Origin: Limnobaculum allomyrinae
Lineage (GTDB): Bacteria > Pseudomonadota > Gammaproteobacteria > Enterobacterales > Enterobacteriaceae
Reading direction: 5' to 3'
NCBI RefSeq assembly: GCF_016649425.1
Contig: NZ_JADRCR010000009.1
Location: 1-64,000, forward strand
Length of the DNA stretch: 64,000 nt
Positions 10,764 to 18,291 of the stretch are shown here, piece by piece. A program made the position numbers and the translations under genes. The notes beneath the pieces were generated by a model. The model saw only the letters and a program-made list of their open reading frames with translations. It was not told the origin of the DNA and searched no databases. The stretch's first letter is position 1, and each line of letters opens with the position of its first letter.

Positions 10764-11014
10764 CCAGAAGCGCCCCACCTTGCCAGAGTCTTCTGTGATT
10801 GTGCTGAAACTACCTGCACGATAATTCCACGTTAAGACCCTTATTCCCGCAATATGTCTGCGGGTAACATTGGTGACAACCCAAGGGATTCAGCCCTTGT
10901 GGTCGACAGCTCTCTTGTCCGGTTTGAGTGCTGCCTCGGCGTCGTATCCCCTGGAGTGTTTTCACAGGATTCCGGATCCTCAAACACTTTACCTGAACGA
11001 CGCGCCTCTTCTGG
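10764..11014 (-). promoter_or_regulatory. Lysine riboswitch (L box) of lysC
   Basis: Read on the minus strand, the leader contains the L-box core: AGAAGAGGCGCG at the 5' side, a GGGCTGAATCCCTTGGGTTG segment in the middle, and GGGGCGCTTCTGG at the 3' side. The closing helix P1 is CCAGAAG (11008-11014) with CTTCTGG (10764-10770). The order and spacing match the E. coli lysC leader. The roughly 110 nt to the start codon form the expression platform. Lysine binding should lower lysC expression. Confidence 0.93.
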
Positions 11015-11075
11015 CTTGTGTACGGGATACACAAGTTAGGCTTTAAGAAATAGCGGGTTATGAGGTCAGTGTCAA
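11015..11075 (-). promoter_or_regulatory. lysC promoter and 5' leader hairpin
   Basis: On the minus strand TTGACA (11070-11075) is followed after 17 nt by TATTTC (11047-11052). Transcription would start near 11040. A perfect hairpin with 8-bp arms, CTTGTGTA/TACACAAG (11015-11035), then sits immediately before the aptamer. A similar hairpin occupies this spot in E. coli lysC. Confidence 0.65.
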
Positions 11076-11263
11076 TGGTGTTTATGTGTTTGTTTTTTAT
11101 TTCTTTAACGGGGGAACCGAGGTTTGCGTGGTTTTGCTTTTATACAGAAGGGGAATACGTTATGGGAAACTCATTTTTCGATATTAGACGCTAAGTTTTA
11201 GCTTGTTTTTATTATAATTATTTTTTAACTAATAAAAGCGCATGATGGCGAACGGTGGTGGAG

Positions 11264-11295
11264 CTGAACCGATAGCCAAAAAGCGATCGGTTCAG
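11264..11295 (-). terminator. Hairpin downstream of oxidoreductase
   Basis: Perfect 10-bp arms, CTGAACCGAT (11264-11273) and ATCGGTTCAG (11286-11295), enclose a 12-nt loop. There is no strong T-run on the minus strand, so termination is only suggested by position 28 nt after the stop codon. Confidence 0.4.
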
Positions 11296-11323
11296 TAGAG
11301 GGCTGGCCGCATACGACCACGGC

Positions 11324-11959
11324 TTATTTTTCCACAACGGTAAAACGTTGACGAATATGCTTACCTTGTTCGATCTCATCCAGCATAGCAATGGCATAGT
11401 CTGCATAGCTGATGGTACTTTCTCCGGCACTATTAACCATTAAGCGATCGTTACCGGTATTGTAGCTGCCAGTACGTTTGCCATCGGCTACAAACATGGC
11501 TGATGGGCTTATATAGGTCCAGTTGATGTCGTTTGCGTTCTTCAACTCCCGGAACGCGTCTCCCATGTTGCTGGCGGTTGCCCTGTAAGCGTCAGGAAAG
11601 TCCGGCGAATCAATAAGGCGCTGCGTTAGCTGCTCATCAAGATATAAACTGCTGGCACCACCAACCACTAACAGCCGGGTATTCGGATTGCCAGAAAGAA
11701 TTTTTCTCAGATGAAGCAGCGAACTTTGGTGTAAATCTTCATGGCCTGGAGAAGCATTGAATGCATCGACGACTGCGTCAAAAGGTTTTAAATCGGCGGC
11801 GGCGAGATCAAAAATATCTTTTTCCAGCACAGTGACGGATTTATCACTTACCTTGCCCGCATTACGAACAATGGCGGTAACCTGATGTTTTCTGCTCAAG
11901 GCTTCTGCCATGATTTTTTGTCCGGCTTTACCGCTGGCGCCAATAATTGCGATTTTCAT
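11324..11959 (-). CDS. NAD(P)-binding oxidoreductase (atypical short-chain/NmrA-like, YwnB type)
   Basis: The 211-residue protein begins with the dinucleotide-binding pattern KIAIIGASGKAGQKI (GxxGxxG). It continues with IVRN, typical of NADP preference, and has VVGGASSLY near residues 98-106 on a Rossmann-like scaffold. The substrate is unknown; relatives reduce quinones, flavins or small carbonyls. It was originally divergent from the LysR gene at 19223, a common target/regulator pairing. The Mu-like element now begins 80 nt upstream of its start codon, so its promoter may be disturbed or replaced. Confidence 0.85.
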   Translation of the reverse strand: MKIAIIGASGKAGQKIMAEALSRKHQVTAIVRNAGKVSDKSVTVLEKDIFDLAAADLKPFDAVVDAFNASPGHEDLHQSSLLHLRKILSGNPNTRLLVVGGASSLYLDEQLTQRLIDSPDFPDAYRATASNMGDAFRELKNANDINWTYISPSAMFVADGKRTGSYNTGNDRLMVNSAGESTISYADYAIAMLDEIEQGKHIRQRFTVVEK

Positions 11960-12056
11960 TATTTATTCTCCTGTCTGAATGGGGGAACACGTGACTGTGA
12001 TTAATTGGCTGTATCAATGACATGAGCGTCAGGTGTTCATGTCATGAAGGAAATCA

Positions 12057-12077
12057 TTTGATACTAGGGAATAACTT
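12057..12077 (+). repeat. Left-end transposase-binding sites L1 (with L2, L3 at 12129 and 12070)
   Basis: TTTGATAC occurs at 12057-12064 (followed by TAG), 12129-12136 (followed by CAC) and, within the same end, as TTTGATACTAC at 12170-12180. Three copies in one orientation near the left end, with matching inverted copies at the right end, fit MuA-type end sites. Coordinates given here bracket only the outermost copy. Confidence 0.7.
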
Positions 12078-12180
12078 GGATAAGACGGGAATAAACGGGA
12101 TTATCATTAACTTACCCGAATAGGGTTATTTGATACCACTTTTCAAAAAACAACTTGATTCGCAAAATATTTGATACTAC

Positions 12181-12438
12181 ACGTTAACGGTTTAAATACT
12201 GTTTAAGACTTGTTTAAAAAGAAATTATCTAACGCTATTACTTCCTTTTACTATACTGACAAAAGAACATATAGGTACTTTTGTTGAGGCTATGCACTTT
12301 TCTTATAACGCATTGATATAAAATAATATTTACAATGTGGTGACCTCTTTTTGTTTTATTACAAAAGAAAGTACATTTTTTACTTTTAGGTTCTATTCAA
12401 AAAGACCTCATGTCATATGATGCATGGGTGCAACGCCT
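12181..12438. other. Left-end non-coding stretch of the Mu-like element
   Basis: This AT-rich segment between the third TTTGATAC copy and the repressor stop codon holds no credible gene. A short inverted repeat, ACAAAAG and CTTTTGT around 12260-12285, could help end repressor transcription. Confidence 0.5.
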
Positions 12439-12987
12439 TTATCCAACCTTTCTTTTTTTCGATGTGAGGTTGTCCTGTATTACCTTCTCACTAACCTTAG
12501 GTGCCCCTTTTTTCACTTCCTCAAATAGCCGCATAACCTGTTCTTTTTCAGCCTCCGATAGTGAAGCGAATTCGGCTGAAACACTTGGCTCATTTAAAGC
12601 ACTTAAAATGCCGTCAATGCCAAACCTTATAATTGCATTAATTAAAGATTGGCGTTGAGAGCTTGTTAAGTTCTTCATAATAAATGCCAGCCCTTCGTCA
12701 TATTGCTCAGCACTCATTTCGCTTAATTGTGCGAAGCAATCACCTGTTATAAGCCATTCTAACGGAGCGCAGCAAGCAATAGATATAGCTTGTATCTTAT
12801 CGATTGCCGGAAAACTTTTTCCTTTTAAATAGCCACGGATGGCTGATTCAGATACGCCACTTAGACGCGCTAATTCAACATTAGACATGTTTCCCATAGC
12901 CAGCTTTAATCGTTCGGCAAATCGGTTTATTCCCGGCATGGGAATAAACCGATTATGGTCTTTATCCTTATATACGGTTTTTTCCAT
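12439..12987 (-). CDS. Mu-like prophage repressor (XRE-type HTH)
   Basis: The protein has 182 residues. The helix-turn-helix is about residues 31-60 (NVELARLSGVSESAIRGYLK). No S24 peptidase motif follows; the C-terminal half is helical and charged, so it is not a self-cleaving LexA/CI type. It is transcribed away from ner, the standard repressor/early-operon layout of Mu-like phages. The ATG at 12987 has AGGTGG just upstream. Its own codons 12-23 contain a perfect 14-nt inverted repeat that also makes the peptide NRFIP-MPG-INRF partly repetitive. That repeat shares the CGGTTTATT word with the promoter operator, suggesting autoregulation. It should keep the transposase genes silent. Confidence 0.85.
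   Translation of the reverse strand: MEKTVYKDKDHNRFIPMPGINRFAERLKLAMGNMSNVELARLSGVSESAIRGYLKGKSFPAIDKIQAISIACCAPLEWLITGDCFAQLSEMSAEQYDEGLAFIMKNLTSSQRQSLINAIIRFGIDGILSALNEPSVSAEFASLSEAEKEQVMRLFEEVKKGAPKVSEKVIQDNLTSKKRKVG
12921..12953. promoter_or_regulatory. Operator-like palindrome inside the repressor gene
   Basis: Perfect 14-nt arms, ATCGGTTTATTCCC (12921-12934) and GGGAATAAACCGAT (12940-12953), are separated by GGCAT. The inner word CGGTTTATT is shared with the promoter palindrome at 13037-13062. Confidence 0.6.
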
Positions 12988-13036
12988 ACAACCACCTGAT
13001 ATATATTAACTTTCAATTGAATCGCTTAATATTGCG

Positions 13037-13062
13037 AATAAACCGCTTGCAATCGGTTTATT
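13037..13062. promoter_or_regulatory. Operator palindrome in the repressor/ner divergent promoter
   Basis: AATAAACCG (13037-13045) and CGGTTTATT (13054-13062) are perfect inverted copies 8 nt apart, between the divergent repressor and ner starts. Binding by repressor or Ner is inferred from the location and from recurrence of the same word at 12921-12953. Confidence 0.7.
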
Positions 13063-13135
13063 GTGCGATTGCCTTTATGTGTATCTGATAATCATTTTAG
13101 ATTATCAATTTTGATAAACAGAAGAGGATCACACA

Positions 13136-13402
13136 ATGCCGCAGCCAAAACAAGATTTGACGGATCTGTTTGTCGATCTGGGTCAAGATTGGCCCAGCGA
13201 CGCAATTATTCGAGCGCTTAAACGTAAGGGCCTTAAGTTGCGTGATATAGAAAAAGAGCTTGGATTAAAAGAGAACAGTATTCGTAATGCGTTTTATCGT
13301 TCATGCTCTGGTTATGAGAGTGTCATTGCTGAAAAGATCGGTCTTTCTCCTGATGTAATCTGGCCCAGTCGTTACCCATCCGAACAGCGTCTGACAGCGT
13401 AA
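13136..13402 (+). CDS. ner: Ner-like early regulator
   Basis: This 88-residue protein has the Ner family pattern: WPSDAIIRALKRKGLKLRDI (about 19-38), a recognition helix around ENSIRNAFY, and a C-terminal DVIWPSRY motif. Ner of phage Mu is a small DNA-binding protein that turns down repressor and early transcription. It is the first gene rightward from the operator, with AAGAGG upstream of the ATG, and lies 13 nt before the transposase gene. Confidence 0.9.
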   Translation: MPQPKQDLTDLFVDLGQDWPSDAIIRALKRKGLKLRDIEKELGLKENSIRNAFYRSCSGYESVIAEKIGLSPDVIWPSRYPSEQRLTA

Positions 13403-13415
13403 CGGGAGAGATACG

Positions 13416-15506
13416 ATGTCCATTTGGTTAACAGCAAAAGAGTGCGCCACGCTGCCGGGCTTTCCCGCAATGGAACACAATATCCGCAGCCGTCTGGATA
13501 AGGCCGCTAAGGGGGTGACTGGATTACGCCGTCGCCGTGAAGGTACCAAAGCCTTTGAATATCATATCGACTGTCTGCCAATTGCTGCTCAGGAACAAGT
13601 CCGCGCTCGTTTCGTTCAGCAGATGATGACTAAACCGAATATCTCCGCCACCGTTCCGACCTCAGTATCGCCAGCCACCAAAGGCCGTGACGAAGGCAAG
13701 ATAGCCCTCTATCGTCAGTGTCCGGCACTGATGGAACAAAAGCTGGTTGAGTTTAATACAGCTCAGCGCGCCGTCGCTGATGCCCGTATCGTTCTGGTCT
13801 CCGAAGTTCTGCGCCTCGGTGCGGTACCTGGTTACAGTTGCGCCAAGGCTATCCGTGAGATTGTCCGCCTGGCTCAGGCTAATGATTTACCGTCGCATCT
13901 GGCACAGGCCGCAGCTCAGGCCAACGCCAAGAAAGGCAAGACCCGCGCCCTTAGTGAAATCACCCTCAAGCGTTGGGTCGCTGACTTCAACAAGGCGTCT
14001 TCACCTGCTGAACGTCTGGTCTTACTGGCACCGGGTAAGCGCCAACCTGTGAAACTGGAAGCTATACCATGGTTCTCTGATTTTATGGCGCATTTCAGGG
14101 ATACAAACGGAATATTGATGACCGAGGCTTACGAGGCATTCAAAGCCGAATGGTGCGCCTGTTACGCTGACCAGCCGGACATGATGGCGGCTATTCCTTC
14201 CTACGATACCATTTGCTACCAGATGAAAAAACTACCCGCTGTCGTGAAGCAACAAGGCCGGGTTACTGGCAGTGAATCACGCCAGATTGAAGGTTTTGTT
14301 CGCCGTGACTGGAACAGTTTACCAGTCAATTATGTCTGGATTGGTGACGGTCACGGCATGAAGATGAAAGTTGCACATCCTGACCACGGTAACCCGTTTA
14401 CCCCTGAGGTGACCTTCGTCATGGACGGTTCGTGCCGCTTTATTACTGGTTGGAGTCTGGCGCTATCAGAGAGCGTGATTGCCGTTGCTGATGCGCTTCG
14501 CTATGGCATCAAGAAGGAAGGCAAGCCGTTTATCTATTACTCCGATAACGGCGGTGGTGAAACAAACAATACCTTTGATGCTGATATCACCGGGATACTA
14601 CCGCGCTTAGGCATTGACCACCGCACTGGTATTCCTGAGAACCCACAAGGCCGGGGTATCATCGAACGTCTGAACCGTTCTTTAGCTATGCGTATCTCCC
14701 GCCAGTTCGCCACCTATTACGGTACCGGTGCTGACCGTAATACGGTGCGCCGTATGGGTAAGACGCTGACCTCTGCCTTAAACGCACAACGCAAAGGCCG
14801 GGAGTTAACACCCGTACAAAAACGCGCCCTGCAAGGGTTGCCTTCATGGGATGAACTGGTCGCAGCGATTGAGTCCGGTATCGAGTGGTATAACAATCGG
14901 CCGCACAGCGAACTACCGAAAACGGACAGCGGCGAACACTTCACCCCAGCGCAGTTCCGCCGCTACAAACTGGATCAGGATAAGACCGCGATTGAGTGGC
15001 TGTCAGACGTGGAGCTTCGCGACATGTTCATGCCGCAGATTGAACGTACTGTGAACCGCTGTGAAGTCCGTCTGTTCAATAACTTCTATTATTCCTTAGA
15101 CCTGAACCATGAGCACGGTAATCAGGTACTGGTCAGCTATGACATCCATGATGCAAATCGCGTCATCGTGCGCCGCATGGATGGTACCTATATTTGTGAT
15201 GCTGTTTGGGATGGCAACAAGAAAGCCGCCTTTGCTGTTACTGCCGAATACCATCAGCGCCAGCAGCGCATCAAAGGTATGCGCAATCGTGCTGAAGAAA
15301 AAATCCGTCTGGCTGAGGCCGAAGGTAACCGGACATTGTTATCACCTGTGGAAGAGGAGCGCCTAAACAATAACGTCTATCGCACTATTGGGAATGTTGT
15401 TGCGGTAGAGCAACTAGTCGAAGAGCCCGTCGATATTGATGTCGATAGCGCATTCAGCGCAGGTATAGACCGCCTGTACCGTAAACAGTTAGACGACCAG
15501 ATTTAA
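13416..15506 (+). CDS. Mu-type DDE transposase (A protein)
   Basis: The enzyme cuts and joins the element ends to target DNA. The protein has 696 residues, close to MuA's 663. An N-terminal MuA-type winged-helix DNA-binding domain (about 1-70, WLTAKECATLPGFP) is followed by end-binding helical domains and an integrase core. The predicted catalytic triad is D311 (WIGDGHG), D377 (YYSDNGGG) and E417 (QGRGIIERLN). A mu-transposase beta-barrel and a basic C-terminal tail follow; the tail in MuA contacts MuB and ClpX. No frame damage is seen, so it may still be active. It is followed 16 nt later by the B gene with an AGGAGA ribosome-binding site. Confidence 0.95.
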   Translation: MSIWLTAKECATLPGFPAMEHNIRSRLDKAAKGVTGLRRRREGTKAFEYHIDCLPIAAQEQVRARFVQQMMTKPNISATVPTSVSPATKGRDEGKIALYRQCPALMEQKLVEFNTAQRAVADARIVLVSEVLRLGAVPGYSCAKAIREIVRLAQANDLPSHLAQAAAQANAKKGKTRALSEITLKRWVADFNKASSPAERLVLLAPGKRQPVKLEAIPWFSDFMAHFRDTNGILMTEAYEAFKAEWCACYADQPDMMAAIPSYDTICYQMKKLPAVVKQQGRVTGSESRQIEGFVRRDWNSLPVNYVWIGDGHGMKMKVAHPDHGNPFTPEVTFVMDGSCRFITGWSLALSESVIAVADALRYGIKKEGKPFIYYSDNGGGETNNTFDADITGILPRLGIDHRTGIPENPQGRGIIERLNRSLAMRISRQFATYYGTGADRNTVRRMGKTLTSALNAQRKGRELTPVQKRALQGLPSWDELVAAIESGIEWYNNRPHSELPKTDSGEHFTPAQFRRYKLDQDKTAIEWLSDVELRDMFMPQIERTVNRCEVRLFNNFYYSLDLNHEHGNQVLVSYDIHDANRVIVRRMDGTYICDAVWDGNKKAAFAVTAEYHQRQQRIKGMRNRAEEKIRLAEAEGNRTLLSPVEEERLNNNVYRTIGNVVAVEQLVEEPVDIDVDSAFSAGIDRLYRKQLDDQI

Positions 15507-15522
15507 TACCAGGAGAAACACA

Positions 15523-16449
15523 ATGAATACTATTGAAGAAACCCGCGCTGCTGTTGCGACCATCAGGGATAACGAGGGCGTTACCGCCGCGACTATCGCC
15601 CGTGAAAGTGAAGTGTCACAGGCTGCACTGTCGCAGTTCCTGCGCGGTAGTTACACCGGCAGCAATGCCGAGGTTGCTCTGAAGCTGGAGAAGTGGCTGG
15701 AGAGTCGCGCAGCTCGCCAGTCAGTAACGGCGGTTGTTACAGCTCCCCGGTTTATTGAAACGGAAACCGTCTCAAGCATTTGGCGGACGTTGGTTTATGC
15801 GCAGGCGGCACAACGTATCGCCATCATTTACGGTAACCCAGGCGTGGGTAAAACAGCCGCCTTGCGTGAGTTCTCCGAACGCAACCCGAATGTATGGCTC
15901 ATTACTATCAAGCCGTCCACCTCGTCACTGGTGGAATGTCTGAGCGAGTTTGCCGATACGCTGGGGCTATCTGATGCGCCTCGTCGTGCTGGTCCATTAT
16001 GCCGAACTATCCGCCGTCGCATTACCGGCACGAAAGGTCTGCTCATTGTTGATGAATCTGACCATCTTGATTATGACGTTTACGAGGAACTGCGCCTGCT
16101 TCAGGAAGAGACGGGTATTGGTCTGGCTTTATGTGGTAACCATAAAGTGTATTCCAAACTTACCGGCGGCAATTCTCGCAGTGTGGACTATGCGCGGTTG
16201 TTCTCCCGTATCTCTAAAAAGATAGTGATTGAAGGTGTACGCACTAGCGACGTTGATGCCATCGCGGACGCATGGCAACTCAACGGCCGCAAAGAACGCG
16301 AGCTGATCCATAAGCTGGCCGCCAAGAGTGGCGCATTGCGAACCGTATCCACCACGCTCGACCTTGCTGCCATCATCGCCCAGGGTGCTGATGAAGCTTT
16401 ATCTGAGCGTCATATCCGTGCTGCTGTTAAAGACCTGGAAGGAGTTTAA
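15523..16449 (+). CDS. MuB-like AAA+ target-capture ATPase (B protein)
   Basis: MuB polymerises on target DNA with ATP, delivers it to the transposase and gives target immunity. This 308-residue protein has the same plan: an N-terminal helix-turn-helix (about 19-45, VTAATIARESEVSQAALSQF), Walker A GNPGVGKT (104-111), Walker B LLIVDESDHLD (near 174-184), and a C-terminal helical domain. Its length is near MuB's 312. It is the transposase partner in the early operon and appears intact. Confidence 0.93.
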   Translation: MNTIEETRAAVATIRDNEGVTAATIARESEVSQAALSQFLRGSYTGSNAEVALKLEKWLESRAARQSVTAVVTAPRFIETETVSSIWRTLVYAQAAQRIAIIYGNPGVGKTAALREFSERNPNVWLITIKPSTSSLVECLSEFADTLGLSDAPRRAGPLCRTIRRRITGTKGLLIVDESDHLDYDVYEELRLLQEETGIGLALCGNHKVYSKLTGGNSRSVDYARLFSRISKKIVIEGVRTSDVDAIADAWQLNGRKERELIHKLAAKSGALRTVSTTLDLAAIIAQGADEALSERHIRAAVKDLEGV

Positions 16450-16451
16450 TA

Positions 16452-16658
16452 GTGAAAGAGAAAGAAATCATGACTATCACCATCAGGGTATTAGCAAAAC
16501 CCGATGGCATTCATCACGCCGTTAACATTACGGGCATAGGTGTAGTTAAGGATGCCGCTAACTTGTACGTGGAAGCTCTGGAATCCTTTATTCCTGAGGT
16601 TGGTGAAGCTGCGGAGAAACTTATCGCCAGGGCGATAAAAAATAAGGGGCGCCATTAA
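16452..16658 (+). CDS. Small early prophage protein, function unknown
   Basis: This is 68 residues from a GTG at 16452. That start has AAGGAG (16439-16444) 7 nt upstream, inside the end of the B gene; an in-frame ATG at 16470 is the alternative. It has a beta-like N-terminal half (TITIRVLAKPDG) and a C-terminal amphipathic helix. It lies 2 nt after the B gene and is surely translated with it. I do not recognise the family; short proteins at this position are usual in Mu-like early operons. Confidence 0.7.
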   Translation: MKEKEIMTITIRVLAKPDGIHHAVNITGIGVVKDAANLYVEALESFIPEVGEAAEKLIARAIKNKGRH

Positions 16659-16660
16659 TT

Positions 16661-16831
16661 ATGACCCGCATTAAACAAATTGTCTGTTGTCGTTGTGGAA
16701 AAATAATCAGAGCAGCCGGAGATAAGAAAAGTCAGGCTACCTGGGGAAGTAAAGGTTTTGATTCATATTGCTGGCCTTGTATCGATGCAATTATCGATGA
16801 AGAGCAGCATTTAAAGAATAATAAAAAGTGA
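16661..16831 (+). CDS. Small zinc-ribbon-like prophage protein
   Basis: This 56-residue frame starts at an ATG 2 nt after the previous stop. Two CxxC-like knuckles, VCCRCGK (residues 8-14) and YCWPC (36-40), suggest one bound zinc ion. A lysine-rich tail follows. Close packing with its neighbours supports it as a gene. The function is unknown. Confidence 0.6.
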   Translation: MTRIKQIVCCRCGKIIRAAGDKKSQATWGSKGFDSYCWPCIDAIIDEEQHLKNNKK

Positions 16832-16839
16832 GGCTTATT

Positions 16840-17109
16840 ATGAACGCACAACAATTTAATCAGCAGTACCCGAAACAGTCATTATTTTATCTCCGCACTT
16901 TTGCAGGTCAGCAAATTGTTCGTACAACAGGACAGGCACATCATTGTAGTGAAGGTCAGGTCATGGTGGAAATCAATCGTAACCCTTGGTTTGTCTCAAT
17001 CCATGCGTTGCGTGCTGTTCCTGTTGGTGTTGTTAAGCAGGAATCACCAGGGCCATTTTTTACTATTGGGCCCGTAGTCAGAACACCGCTTTATTATTCG
17101 GAATTCTGA
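16840..17109 (+). CDS. Small prophage protein, function unknown
   Basis: This 89-residue protein starts at the ATG at 16840, with GAGG upstream, 8 nt after the preceding stop. It is soluble and beta-rich in appearance, with no cysteine cluster except C36. I recognise no domain. It completes the first block of early genes before a 95-nt gap with a hairpin. Confidence 0.6.
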   Translation: MNAQQFNQQYPKQSLFYLRTFAGQQIVRTTGQAHHCSEGQVMVEINRNPWFVSIHALRAVPVGVVKQESPGPFFTIGPVVRTPLYYSEF

Positions 17110-17153
17110 TTTAACACTGATTTAAACGTTACTTAAACACACATTAATTTTTA

Positions 17154-17189
17154 TTTGGCGTAAACCCGCCGGGGCGCGGCTACGCCAAA
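17154..17189 (+). other. Hairpin in the early operon leader
   Basis: TTTGGCGTA (17154-17162) and TACGCCAAA (17181-17189) are perfect 9-nt inverted arms around an 18-nt GC-rich loop. The hairpin ends 15 nt before the next start codon, right beside its AAGGAA ribosome-binding site. It could pause transcription or control translation. Confidence 0.55.
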
Positions 17190-17204
17190 ACAAGGAAATT
17201 GATT

Positions 17205-17681
17205 ATGTCTACTAGAACAACCAACGCACTTAGTACCAATACCAATCTCTCACCCTGTCCGTTCTGCGGTGCTCGTCACCTTACCGTCATTGATAATTGC
17301 TTCGGCCGGTGCAGTAATATTATTTGTGGTAACTGTGGTACCAGTGCATTTAATTTCGACAGCCCATCAAATAACTCATGGTGGAATCACCGTGCAGTCA
17401 ATCATTCGGTACCAACTGACTCGCCGTTATCACATCTTTTATTGTTACTTCAGGCCGAGCTTGAACGCGCCGTTACTGTGCATCCCCAGTGGCCGACCGA
17501 TGCCATTCATGCTTCAGCCATCCTCAACGAAGAGGCCGGAGAGTTAACCCAGGCCGCTCTCGACTTTCATTTCTATGTTGATGACAAAGAACGTATGCGC
17601 GAAGAAGCTATTCAGGTCGGTGCGATGGCACTGCGCTTTTTGCTGAACATCGACAGCTATAAACCAGAGGAAAAATCATAA
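17205..17681 (+). CDS. Two-domain protein: Lar-like zinc finger plus MazG-like NTP pyrophosphohydrolase
   Basis: The 158-residue protein combines two modules. Residues about 15-62 resemble Lar/restriction-alleviation zinc ribbons: SPCPFCGARH, then CGNCG, then WWNHRAV. Residues about 78-155 resemble the all-alpha MazG family, with the metal motif EEAGELTQAALDF and HPQWPTDAIHASAILNEEAG. MazG-type enzymes hydrolyse NTPs or dNTPs; Lar proteins of Rac-type phages dampen type I restriction. The joint role is unknown, but counter-defence or nucleotide-pool control is plausible. The ATG at 17205 has AAGGAA upstream. The stop overlaps the next start (TAATG). Confidence 0.7.
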   Translation: MSTRTTNALSTNTNLSPCPFCGARHLTVIDNCFGRCSNIICGNCGTSAFNFDSPSNNSWWNHRAVNHSVPTDSPLSHLLLLLQAELERAVTVHPQWPTDAIHASAILNEEAGELTQAALDFHFYVDDKERMREEAIQVGAMALRFLLNIDSYKPEEKS

Positions 17682-18151
17682 TGGAAATTATCTCAAAGGT
17701 TGAAACCCTACGTCAGGCCCTACAGGTTTATGGTGAATTGACGGCGCATGAACTGTATCAGCGTACCGGCATTCCTGTGTCTCGGGTTGGTATGTTGCTG
17801 AACTATGATATCGAGAACGGTATCTCAGTGGAGCGTAGTTGGAAAGGCAAGAACCGTAGTTACCGTTTACTACCTGAAGGTCAGCGGAAACTCAAAAAAT
17901 CCCGCCAGACAAAAGACTATCAGAACGCCGCCCCCGTATTGTTCGAAGCCGTCGAGCGCCTGTTTCCTGATATTGCAGCTCAGGCCGCCGAGCGAGAGAA
18001 AGCCGCAGACTACGATAACGCTGTTCCCCTCTGGTTACAGGCTAAAGGATTAGCCGCGCTAGAGATCAATACCGAATATTGCCACCACCGGGCGCAATTC
18101 TGTATGGCAGCACTTGATCGCGGCTGGAGTCGTCAGGAAGGTGGCGTATGA
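17681..18151 (+). CDS. Winged-helix protein with ANR-like C-terminal domain
   Basis: This 156-residue protein opens with a winged-helix-like segment (about 8-65: LTAHELYQRTGIPVSRVGML, then SYRLLPEGQRKL). It ends with the pattern of the ANR family of AraC negative regulators: DYDNAVPLWLQAKGLAAL, then NTEYCHHRAQFC (about 111-142). ANR proteins bind and block AraC-type activators in enteric bacteria. The preceding DYQNAAPVLFEAV segment looks like a degenerate second copy. It is translationally coupled to both neighbours. A regulatory role within the prophage or on the host is inferred. Confidence 0.65.
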   Translation: MEIISKVETLRQALQVYGELTAHELYQRTGIPVSRVGMLLNYDIENGISVERSWKGKNRSYRLLPEGQRKLKKSRQTKDYQNAAPVLFEAVERLFPDIAAQAAEREKAADYDNAVPLWLQAKGLAALEINTEYCHHRAQFCMAALDRGWSRQEGGV

Positions 18152-18291
18152 ATCGTTATCTTTTAAAAGCCTGGCAATGGTTCTGGTTACAGGTTTGGGA
18201 GTTATCAGAGTGGACGGGTATTGGTCTGGGTCGTTTTGCTCCCTGGGTATTTAGTCAGATGATTGGAGTCAGAGGGGTAAAAATCAAATGA
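18148..18291 (+). CDS. Tryptophan-rich small prophage protein
   Basis: This 47-residue frame overlaps the previous stop (ATGA) and the next start (ATGA), which strongly suggests translational coupling. Seven tryptophans fall in one amphipathic segment (KAWQWFWLQVWELSEW near residues 7-22), so it may bind the membrane. I do not recognise the family. Confidence 0.6.
   Translation: MNRYLLKAWQWFWLQVWELSEWTGIGLGRFAPWVFSQMIGVRGVKIK

Noticed and set aside
10810..11039. Overlapping frames on both strands in the lysC leader
   Set aside because: The segment is fully explained by the lysine riboswitch and its leader hairpin.
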